This document shows, one piece after another, positions 1 to 5,751 of a stretch of 17,903 bases of DNA (its first letter is position 1; every line of letters starts with the position of its first letter). The notes beneath the pieces were generated by a model that worked only from the letters and a program-made list of their open reading frames with translations, did not search any database and was not told the origin of the DNA. The position numbers and the translations under genes are program-made. Origin of the DNA: a bacterium (GTDB lineage Bacteria; Omnitrophota; Gorgyraeia; Velamenicoccales; JABMQK01); NCBI GenBank assembly GCA_013203265.1, contig JABMQK010000141.1:1-17903 (forward strand), read 5' to 3'.

Positions 1-12
1 CGGGGTTAATTC

Positions 13-55
13 GCGCTTATCACTTATGTTCATTAACATTCCATAAGTGATGCGC
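13..55. repeat. Hairpin-forming inverted repeat upstream of the first gene
   Basis: A perfect 9-bp inverted repeat, TCACTTATG at 20-28 and CATAAGTGA at 42-50, encloses a 13-base loop. GCGC at 13-16 and GCGC at 52-55 extend it after a small asymmetric bulge. It ends 5 bases before the AAGGAG ribosome binding site of the gene at 73. No T-run follows it, so it is not a typical intrinsic terminator. It could be a leader RNA structure, an operator, or the end of an element whose start lies outside the window. The structure is seen directly; its role is unknown. Confidence 0.55.
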
Positions 56-72
56 TCATTAAGGAGAAATTT

Positions 73-1314
73 ATGAATAAAAAACCAAGAATCTATATTA
101 TCGATGTAACTAACAGGGATGGAGTACAGACTTCACGAATCTGTCTCTCAAAGCTTGAAAAGACGATGATTAATATTTATCTTAATGATTTAGGCGTCTT
201 TCAATCTGAGTTTGGTTTTCCTGTAACACACCACGAGACTAATTATCTCAATGCCAATTTGGAATTAGTAGATTTAGGAATGATAAAGCCTATGCGTCTT
301 GGTGGCTGGCTACGGGCGATTACAGAAGATGTTGAGGAGTCTTTTAAGAGAGCGCCTAAGTTAAGTCACGTTAATCTTTCAATTTCAACATCAGACCAGA
401 TGATAGTCCATAAATTCAAAGGCAAACTCGATCACAAATCAGTGATAGAAAAAATGGTTAAAGCTGTAAAGCAGGCTAAGTCTCTAGGCGCTAAAAGCAT
501 AGGTGTCAATGCCGAGGATGCTTCTAGAACTGACATTAAATATTTAATCGAATTTACTAAGGCTGCAAAGGATGCTGGCGCCTGTCGTATCCGCTATTGT
601 GATACTTTAGGGTATGATTCTCCATTTACAATTTATGATAGAATAAGTCAATTAGCAAAAGAAGTAAAGATAGATATAGAAGTACACTGTCACAATGATT
701 TGGGAATGGTAGTAGCAAATTCTATTATGGGAGCAAAGGCAGCAAATGATGCCGGAGTGGATGCTTATATCAATACTTGCGTAAACGGGATGGGTGAGCG
801 CGCAGGAAATGCAGATTTGATTTCTGTTATTTTGGCTATTAAGTATGGAAGTGGCATGCAGGGAAAGTATCAATTAGATGAGAACATAAACTTAAAGGTG
901 GCCTGGAAGCTATGTACATATGCGTCGTATGCCTTTGGCGTTTCAATTCCAATAAATCAGCCGGGTATAGGATCGAATGCATTTGCCCATGAATCCGGTA
1001 TTCATGCAGACGGCGCCCTAAAGGATAGGCGTAACTATGAGCTCTATGATTTTGAGGAGTTGGGCAGAGGGGAGCAGGAGATTATCGAAACCGGAAGGCA
1101 GATTACCGCTGGAGAGTATTCTGGAATCAAGGGCTTTAGAAATGTCTATGAGAATTTGGAGATTAAATTCAAAGATGATAAAGAGGCGACTAAAGTTTTA
1201 GAGCTCGTCAGATATGCAAACGTCCATAATCAGAAGCCTCTTACAGAAGGAGAATTGCGTTTTATCGCTAAATATCCCGATATAGCAAAGAAGATCTTTA
1301 CGATGTTGTTGTAA
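73..1314 (+). CDS. Homocitrate/isopropylmalate synthase family enzyme (DRE-TIM metallolyase)
   Basis: This 413-residue protein belongs to the HMGL-like TIM-barrel family, which condenses acetyl-CoA with a 2-oxoacid (homocitrate, 2-isopropylmalate, citramalate or Re-citrate synthases). The metal-site motif HCHND is at residues 205-209, NGMGERAGNADL at 238-249, and GSNAFAHESGIHADG at 300-314; these are strongly homocitrate-synthase-like. The N-terminal active-site motif reads RDGVQTSR (15-22), where most relatives have RDGEQ; the catalytic Arg15 and metal-ligand Asp16 are kept. There is no C-terminal LeuA-type regulatory domain of usual length, only about 75 residues after the barrel and its helical linker. 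AAGGAG at 61-66 with a 6-base spacer supports the start. The substrate cannot be decided from sequence: homocitrate, citrate (Re-type) and an unassigned oxoacid are all possible. No nif, lysine or leucine gene is adjacent, so context does not help. Confidence 0.85.
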   Translation: MNKKPRIYIIDVTNRDGVQTSRICLSKLEKTMINIYLNDLGVFQSEFGFPVTHHETNYLNANLELVDLGMIKPMRLGGWLRAITEDVEESFKRAPKLSHVNLSISTSDQMIVHKFKGKLDHKSVIEKMVKAVKQAKSLGAKSIGVNAEDASRTDIKYLIEFTKAAKDAGACRIRYCDTLGYDSPFTIYDRISQLAKEVKIDIEVHCHNDLGMVVANSIMGAKAANDAGVDAYINTCVNGMGERAGNADLISVILAIKYGSGMQGKYQLDENINLKVAWKLCTYASYAFGVSIPINQPGIGSNAFAHESGIHADGALKDRRNYELYDFEELGRGEQEIIETGRQITAGEYSGIKGFRNVYENLEIKFKDDKEATKVLELVRYANVHNQKPLTEGELRFIAKYPDIAKKIFTMLL

Positions 1315-1337
1315 ATAAAAGAAGGAAAAGAAAAATG

Positions 1338-1440
1338 GATTCAAGATACCCTGGCCTGCCATTCACAAAAGCCAGGGCAGGCAGGATGCAGGATTCAAGT
1401 AAGAATAAAAGAATTTAACATGTATCATGCATCTTGAATC
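1338..1440. repeat. Inverted repeat interrupted by a 37-bp dispersed element
   Basis: GATTCAAGAT at 1338-1347 is the exact reverse complement of ATCTTGAATC at 1431-1440. The right arm continues inward as TGC (1428-1430), and the matching GCA of the left arm appears only at 1388-1390, after the embedded 37-bp element (1349-1385). The simplest reading is that the 37-bp element was inserted into the left arm of an older hairpin, possibly with duplication of AT (1346-1347 and 1386-1387). GATTCAAG also recurs directly at 1391-1398. This spacer separates the first gene from purA; no convincing promoter or terminator was seen in it. Confidence 0.6.
1349..1385 (+). repeat. 37-bp dispersed repeat, copy 1 (intergenic)
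   Basis: The element begins CCCTGGCCTGCC and ends GCCAGGGCAGGCAGG, with a central CACAAAA-type stretch. It matches positions 8035-8071 except for about four adjacent central bases. Within it CCCTGGC can pair with GCCAGGG, or GCCTGCC with GGCAGGC, but not both in a nested fold, so two alternative hairpins are possible. Read in the same frame as copy 2 it encodes PGLPFTKARAGR. Confidence 0.85.
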
Positions 1441-1463
1441 ATGAATCAATTTAGTTTTAAACA

Positions 1464-2735
1464 ATGAATATTATTATTGTTGGATTACAGTGGGGAGATG
1501 AAGGAAAAGGTAAGATAATCGACGTCTTAACTAAGAATGTAGATTATATCGTCCGTTTCCAAGGCGGTAATAACGCAGGCCATACGGTCGTCGTAGGAGA
1601 TAAGAAGTATATCTTTCATCTTATACCATCGGGCATATTGAATAAAAATAAGACCTGCATTATTGGTAATGGCGTTGTGATTGACCCCAAAGCGCTTACT
1701 CAGGAAATTTCTACTTTAAGAAGGCAAAAAGTTCATATAGGCAACAATCTAAAAATATCCGCAATCTCACACGTCATATTTCCATATCATAAGATTTTAG
1801 ATAAATTAAGAGAGACGAAACGCACATTTAAAATCGGTACAACCGGAAGAGGGATTGGTCCTTGTTATGTAGATAAATTTTCACGCTGCGGGATTAGAGT
1901 TAAAGATTTATTGTGTCCTGATATTTTAGAGACAAGATTAAAAGACAATTTAAGGGAGAAAAATGATATCTTTAAAAGAGTATACAGGCATACAGGTTTT
2001 AAATTCGCTGATTTATATAGGGAATATATAAGTTATGGCAGGGCATTAAAGAAATATGTGATTAATACTACTGTTTTTTTTAATAAGGCTATTGGGAAGA
2101 AAAAGTCTATTTTATTTGAAGGCGCGCAAGGAACTTTTTTAGATATTGATTTTGGCACGTATCCTTTTGTTACTTCCTCTAATTCTTTTAGCGGCGGCGC
2201 CTGTGTTGGTAGTGGTGTAGCCCCTGTATATATTAATAAGGTAATAGGTGTGGTTAAGGCATATACCACAAGAGTTGGTGAAGGCCCGTTTCCCACAGAG
2301 TTCGATAGTAAACTTATGGAATTTGTGCGCGAGCGCGGGATGGAATATGGTGCGACAACAGGTAGGCCGCGCCGTTGTGGTTGGTTTGATGCTGTAATGG
2401 TAAAGTTTGCTGTTTTGGTAAATGGAGCAAAGGAAGTAGCTATAACAAAACTTGATGTTCTAGATAATTTAAAGACCATAAAGGTCTGTATCGCATATAA
2501 ATATAGGAATAAAATATTCTATGATTTTCCGCAGGGTATAGGTGATTTAGATAAAATCAGGCCGGTTTATAGAGAGTTTTGCGGTTGGCAGACTCCTACT
2601 AGAGATATAAGGAATTTCAAGGATCTGCCTAGAAAAGCAAAGTCGTATCTTAGGGCTCTCGAAGACTTAATCGGCAGCAAGGTGAGCCTTGTTTCTGTAG
2701 GTTCAAGGAGAGAAGAAACTATTTTAAAATATTGA
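1464..2735 (+). CDS. purA: Adenylosuccinate synthetase
   Basis: PurA catalyses the GTP-dependent joining of IMP and aspartate to adenylosuccinate, the first committed step from IMP to AMP, in the cytoplasm. The 423 residues are close to the usual length of about 430. Visible motifs are the P-loop-like QWGDEGKGK (residues 9-17) with the catalytic Asp12, NNAGHT (36-41) with the catalytic His40, IGTTGRGIGP (124-133), the IMP-binding stretch from EGAQG to VTSSN (219-240), TTGRPRRCGWFD (298-309) and the guanine-binding KLDVLD (329-334). The protein ends in the expected VGSRREETI signature. The start has no clear Shine-Dalgarno sequence, but the MNIIIVGLQWGDEGKG opening fits the family exactly. The gene appears to be transcribed on its own or with the upstream enzyme; a repeat-filled spacer separates them. 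Confidence 0.97.
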   Translation: MNIIIVGLQWGDEGKGKIIDVLTKNVDYIVRFQGGNNAGHTVVVGDKKYIFHLIPSGILNKNKTCIIGNGVVIDPKALTQEISTLRRQKVHIGNNLKISAISHVIFPYHKILDKLRETKRTFKIGTTGRGIGPCYVDKFSRCGIRVKDLLCPDILETRLKDNLREKNDIFKRVYRHTGFKFADLYREYISYGRALKKYVINTTVFFNKAIGKKKSILFEGAQGTFLDIDFGTYPFVTSSNSFSGGACVGSGVAPVYINKVIGVVKAYTTRVGEGPFPTEFDSKLMEFVRERGMEYGATTGRPRRCGWFDAVMVKFAVLVNGAKEVAITKLDVLDNLKTIKVCIAYKYRNKIFYDFPQGIGDLDKIRPVYREFCGWQTPTRDIRNFKDLPRKAKSYLRALEDLIGSKVSLVSVGSRREETILKY

Positions 2736-2764
2736 GGTTATAGCTTTTTCTCTTCAAATAACAC

Positions 2765-2791
2765 TTGACTTAATACTTACATTGTGATAAT
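2765..2791 (+). promoter_or_regulatory. Possible sigma-70-type promoter for the lipoprotein gene pair
   Basis: TTGACT at 2765-2770 is followed 15 bases later by GATAAT at 2786-2791, which is preceded by TGT (2783-2785) to form an extended -10 element. It lies in the 262-bp spacer after purA and points toward the gene at 2998, leaving a long leader that contains the palindromic repeats. The 15-base spacing is short, and AT-rich DNA makes chance matches common, so this is only a candidate. Confidence 0.3.
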
Positions 2792-2807
2792 TTTATAGCT
2801 ACTTCTT

Positions 2808-2854
2808 TTGAAATATAAAATATCAATTTTTCGTATTTCAAGTCAGAAAATTGA
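2808..2854. repeat. Two interleaved AT-rich inverted repeats
   Basis: TTGAAATA (2808-2815) is the reverse complement of TATTTCAA (2834-2841), and TCAATTTT (2823-2830) is the reverse complement of AAAATTGA (2847-2854). The arms interleave, so the two hairpins exclude each other. They lie just upstream of the GC-richer tandem palindromes. Role unknown. Confidence 0.4.
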
Positions 2855-2950
2855 CCCTTCGATTTCGCTCAGGGTCAATGGTGAGTGTAGTCGACCCATT
2901 GATACTTCGATTTTGCTGCGAGTCAATAGTGAACAAAGCAGACTATTGAC
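2850..2950. repeat. Tandem pair of palindromic repeats (CCTTCGA...CGCTC family)
   Basis: Unit one is 2850-2894: ATTGACCC (2850-2857) pairs perfectly with GGGTCAAT (2872-2879) around a TTCGATTTCGCTCA loop, and the loop sequence is itself an imperfect inverse of TGAGTGTAGTCGAC (2882-2895). Unit two is a diverged copy, 2899-2950, with TACTTCGATTTTGCT and a perfect 8-bp inverted repeat GTCAATAG (2922-2929)/CTATTGAC (2943-2950). The first unit resembles the outer repeat at 8020-8095, so this is a dispersed family. It lies in the leader of the gene at 2998. Confidence 0.7.
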
Positions 2951-2997
2951 GAAATTATAAATTTAAAAATTTTAAGGTTGGTTAATAGGAGGTTATA

Positions 2998-3669
2998 ATG
3001 AAAACGGATAATCTGTTCAAAATTTTATTAAGTGTTGTTATCCTGCTGAATTTTGCCGGTTGTACAGTTGTTTTTCAAAAAGGCAGAACCTCAGATATAG
3101 TGAAGATTAGTGAGCTTTCTAAAGAAATAAATAAGCTTAGTAAGTCAAAGGCGATTTTGGAGAAGAAGCTGAAAGAAGAAATTAGCGATAAAAAGGTAAG
3201 TTTATCAATGCAGGAGAAGGGCTTGGTGGTTACATTTTTGTCTGAGGTTTTATTCGATTCAGGCAAGTCGAATATCATAAAAAAAGCTAATATAAGCCTA
3301 GATAAAGTAGCGGATGTTTTATTAAAGAGTGCCTCTGGAATGGATGTTGGTATAGAGGGCCATACCGATAATCAGCCGATTAAATATTCTGGCTGGGAGT
3401 CCAATTGGGAGCTGTCTGGTGCTCGCGCAAGAAGTGTGCTAAATTATCTTATTAAGAGAGGTGTGAGCGCAGAGAGGTTATCTTTTATCGGATATGGCGA
3501 ATATCGACCTGTTGTTTCGAATGCTACAAAAGAAGACAGGCAGAAGAATCGCAGGGTGGAGATTGTAATACTGCCCACTATGACCAAAGACAGACAGATA
3601 AAAGAAGCACCTAAAAAAGTATCCAAGCCTAAGTTAAAGGAAGCGAAAGCGAAAGAGAATTTAAAATAA
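2998..3669 (+). CDS. OmpA/Pal-type peptidoglycan-binding lipoprotein
   Basis: The 223-residue precursor begins with a charged start and a hydrophobic stretch (residues 7-21) ending in NFAGC, so Cys22 is the probable lipidation site of a lipoprotein signal. A Lys/Glu-rich helical segment, possibly coiled coil, spans about 33-66. The OmpA C-terminal domain covers about 70-193, with VLFDSGK (84-90), GHTDNQPI (121-128), NWELSGARARSV (136-147) and NRRVEIVI (184-191). The Asp and Arg in these motifs are the ones that bind diaminopimelate in the family. A lysine-rich tail follows. The protein probably tethers the outer membrane or periplasmic face to peptidoglycan. It resembles MotB/OmpA domains as much as Pal, and no tol genes are present, so I do not call it pal. 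GGAGG at 2988-2992 supports the start. The next gene begins 32 bases downstream. Confidence 0.88.
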   Translation: MKTDNLFKILLSVVILLNFAGCTVVFQKGRTSDIVKISELSKEINKLSKSKAILEKKLKEEISDKKVSLSMQEKGLVVTFLSEVLFDSGKSNIIKKANISLDKVADVLLKSASGMDVGIEGHTDNQPIKYSGWESNWELSGARARSVLNYLIKRGVSAERLSFIGYGEYRPVVSNATKEDRQKNRRVEIVILPTMTKDRQIKEAPKKVSKPKLKEAKAKENLK

Positions 3670-3688
3670 ATTATTATATGGAATTAAA

Positions 3689-3696
3689 AAAGGAGG
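3689..3696 (+). promoter_or_regulatory. Ribosome binding site that decides the start at 3702
   Basis: AAAGGAGG ends 5 bases before ATG 3702. The in-frame ATG at 3678 lies upstream of this site and has no purine-rich sequence before it, so translation most likely begins at 3702. Confidence 0.75.
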
Positions 3697-3701
3697 ATAG
3701 G

Positions 3702-4097
3702 ATGGTTTCAAAACCCAAAGGTGTTGCTCTACCGGTTTTTGTTGTAGTGGCTGTAATCGCTCTTATATTTGCTTTTAATGCAAGCGCAGGCGCGAATAAA
3801 TATAAGAAACTTTTCGAGAAAGAAATGGCTTTTAGATTAGATATGGAAGAAAAAGTTGACAACTTAAGGAATGAAAAAGTGAATTTAGCAAACATACTAA
3901 AGGATAAAAATCTAGAGATTCAAAAGAAGGATCAGTTAATCTCAGCGTTAAATGATGGTGTAGCTGGTAAAGACGCAGAAGTTAATAGGCTCCAATCAGA
4001 ATTGAAAAAATTAGACTTACTCAAACAAAAATTAGAAGATAATCTTAAAGACGCTCTATCTGAACAAGAAGAAGTTTCTGAACAAATAACTGAATAA
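3702..4097 (+). CDS. Small membrane-anchored coiled-coil protein, function unknown
   Basis: I do not recognise a family. From ATG 3702 the product is 131 residues. After a short positive N-terminus (MVSKPKG) comes one hydrophobic segment at about residues 8-29, then an almost uninterrupted charged helical region to the end, rich in Lys, Glu, Leu and Asn with heptad-like spacing. This predicts an inner-membrane anchor, or an uncleaved signal, with a periplasmic coiled coil. An in-frame ATG at 3678 would add 8 residues but sits upstream of the strong AAAGGAGG site. The gene follows the OmpA-like lipoprotein closely and shares its terminator, so the two are probably co-transcribed and may act together in the envelope. 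That functional link is inference only. Confidence 0.75.
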   Translation: MVSKPKGVALPVFVVVAVIALIFAFNASAGANKYKKLFEKEMAFRLDMEEKVDNLRNEKVNLANILKDKNLEIQKKDQLISALNDGVAGKDAEVNRLQSELKKLDLLKQKLEDNLKDALSEQEEVSEQITE

Positions 4098-4152
4098 ATT
4101 TGAATAAAGCAATGAGTTAAGTTTAAAAGTATTTAATAGTGTTTTAGTTCTG

Positions 4153-4177
4153 ACGGGGGAGGAAAATCCCCCGTTTT
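4153..4177 (+). terminator. Rho-independent terminator
   Basis: ACGGGGGA (4153-4160) and TCCCCCGT (4167-4174) form a perfect 8-bp GC-rich stem with a GGAAAA loop, followed by a short T-run (TTTT at 4174-4177). It lies 55 bases after the coiled-coil gene and separates the lipoprotein pair from uppS. Confidence 0.85.
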
Positions 4178-4224
4178 GCTATGTAGTATATTTAGAAGAT
4201 GAAATCTGAATGTTTTTTTAAAAG

Positions 4225-4956
4225 ATGAATTACCAACGCAGTATACCAAAACATATAGCTATTATAATGGATGGAAATGGCCGGTGGGCAAAAGAGCGCA
4301 ACCTTTCTAGGATCGCCGGACACAAAAAAGGAGTAGAGGTTGTTGATAAGATAGTTGAGGTTGCGGCTGATTCGGGTATTAAAGTTTTAAGTCTATATGT
4401 TTTTTCAACAGAGAACTGGAACAGGCCAAAGATGGAAATCAATATGCTTCTAGGCGCATTAAGTTCTTTCTTAAATAAGAATTTAAAAAGGATTATAAAA
4501 AATAATATAAAATTAAGGGTTATGGGGCGCATAAATAAATTTCCTGAGAATATCAGAAAATTGCTAATGAATGTTCAGGAAAAAACAAGACAAAATTCGG
4601 GCATTATCGTAAATTTGGCCTTAAATTATGGTGCGCGTTACGAAATAATAAGGGCGACGAAGAAAATTGCTGAACAATTATCTAAAGGTAAGTTAAGCAT
4701 TGATAGCATAGACGAAGATAAATTCTCACAGTTTCTCTATACAAAGGATTTGCCGGATCCCGATTTACTAATACGCACCAGTGGGGAGATGCGTATAAGC
4801 AATTTCATGTTATGGCAGTTATCATATGCCGAATTATATTTTTGCAATAAATTTTGGCCGGATTTTGGCAAGGACGATTTTAAAAAAGCTATAGAGGAAT
4901 ATCAAAAAAGAGAGAGAAGGTTTGGGAGGACGCATGCTTATACGCCGAATAGCTAG
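4225..4956 (+). CDS. uppS: Isoprenyl transferase (undecaprenyl diphosphate synthase)
   Basis: This cis-prenyltransferase adds isopentenyl diphosphate units to farnesyl diphosphate to make the C55 carrier lipid for peptidoglycan and other surface polymers, at the cytoplasmic membrane face. The 243 residues are of usual length. Motifs seen are MDGNGRWA (residues 15-22) with the catalytic Asp16, SLYVFSTENWNRP (56-68), LNYGARYEI (133-141), DPDLLIRTSGEMRISNF (178-194) with the diphosphate-binding Arg184, and the metal-binding Glu of AELYF (202-206). It heads a long array that starts just after the terminator at 4153-4177. No strong promoter is evident in the 47-base gap, and there is no clear Shine-Dalgarno site. 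The 3' end overlaps cdsA by 23 bases. The usual upstream partners pyrH and frr are not here. Confidence 0.96.
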   Translation: MNYQRSIPKHIAIIMDGNGRWAKERNLSRIAGHKKGVEVVDKIVEVAADSGIKVLSLYVFSTENWNRPKMEINMLLGALSSFLNKNLKRIIKNNIKLRVMGRINKFPENIRKLLMNVQEKTRQNSGIIVNLALNYGARYEIIRATKKIAEQLSKGKLSIDSIDEDKFSQFLYTKDLPDPDLLIRTSGEMRISNFMLWQLSYAELYFCNKFWPDFGKDDFKKAIEEYQKRERRFGRTHAYTPNS

Positions 4957-5743
4957 TACGATAGTATTAGTTTGTTTGACTATTTTCGCTATATCTTTTA
5001 ATCCACTTTTTATTATTGTAATTCTCTTAATTACGTTTGGAGCTTTGTATGAATTCTTCACTTCAGTAGAAAAAAAGGGAGTACCGGTATATAAATACTT
5101 TGGTACAATCCTTGGATTAATTATCCCTCTTTCTATTTTTTATAGGTTTGAGTTAACTAAGGGATGGGAATTGCTCTTTATCGCTATAGGATTAATTTCA
5201 TTATTTATTTTGCAGATTTCAAAGAAAGATACTTCCCAGGCGGTCTTTAGTATTTCCGTTACCATTTTTGGTATTATTTATATTTCCTGGCTTTTTTCTT
5301 TTATAGTAAAAATAAAGCTCTTGCCGTACGGTAGTCTTTTATTGGGAGCCTTGATTTTTATTACTAAGGCTGGCGATATAGGTGCCTATCTTATCGGCAC
5401 GCGTTTCGGTAAACATGCCCTGCTTCCTCGCATAAGTCCCAAAAAATCCATTGAAGGTGCATTGGGAGGTTTGGTATTTGGAATTTTAGCAGCATTAGGC
5501 AGTGGGTCTTTTTTGCCCAATATAGATGTTTTTTCTAATATGAATTTAATATTCATTGGTTTTGGTTTAGGTATAGTTGGTCAATTAGGGGACTTATCAG
5601 AGTCTCTTATTAAAAGAGATTGCTTGATAAAAGATTCAAGTGGAGTTTTTCCAGGTATAGGTGGAGTAATGGATTTAATCGATAGTCTTCTATTTACAGC
5701 GCCGGTGTTTTATTTTTATATTTATAGAGCTTTATTGCAATAA
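4934..5743 (+). CDS. cdsA: Phosphatidate cytidylyltransferase
   Basis: CdsA converts phosphatidic acid and CTP to CDP-diacylglycerol, the branch point of phospholipid synthesis, in the inner membrane. From ATG 4934 the product is 269 residues with many hydrophobic segments. TKAGDIGAYLIG and SPKKSIEGALGG fit the conserved cytidylyltransferase core, and the C-terminal signature at about 222-252 reads ESLIKRDCLIKDSSG then VFPGIGGVMDLIDS. In the classical signature the last part is PGHGGVxDRxD; here His is Ile and Arg is Leu, while Lys-Arg, Lys-Asp and the final Asp residues are kept. I chose ATG 4934 because GGGAGGA (4924-4930) precedes it; a TTG at 4922 in the same frame would add four residues. 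The gene overlaps uppS and is followed 8 bases later by dxr. Confidence 0.92.
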   Translation: MLIRRIASTIVLVCLTIFAISFNPLFIIVILLITFGALYEFFTSVEKKGVPVYKYFGTILGLIIPLSIFYRFELTKGWELLFIAIGLISLFILQISKKDTSQAVFSISVTIFGIIYISWLFSFIVKIKLLPYGSLLLGALIFITKAGDIGAYLIGTRFGKHALLPRISPKKSIEGALGGLVFGILAALGSGSFLPNIDVFSNMNLIFIGFGLGIVGQLGDLSESLIKRDCLIKDSSGVFPGIGGVMDLIDSLLFTAPVFYFYIYRALLQ

Positions 5744-5751
5744 ACTCAAAA

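Noticed and set aside
2033..2479. 148-codon open frame on the - strand
   Set aside because: It lies wholly inside purA, whose motifs are intact on the + strand, and the translated sequence shows no recognisable domain.
2850..2950. Possible CRISPR-like repeat pair
   Set aside because: Only two diverged units with internal palindromes and no constant spacers; no cas genes are present.
3678..3701. Upstream in-frame ATG for the coiled-coil gene
   Set aside because: The strong AAAGGAGG lies downstream of it and at correct distance from ATG 3702, so 3702 is preferred.
4199..4228. Nine-codon ORF ending in ATGA at the uppS start, possible coupling leader
   Set aside because: It has no properly spaced ribosome binding site, and such mini-ORFs are expected by chance in a 47-base AT-rich gap.
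4922..4933. TTG start for cdsA
   Set aside because: ATG 4934 is preceded by GGGAGGA and gives a normal CdsA N-terminus, although the spacer is short and TTG cannot be fully excluded.
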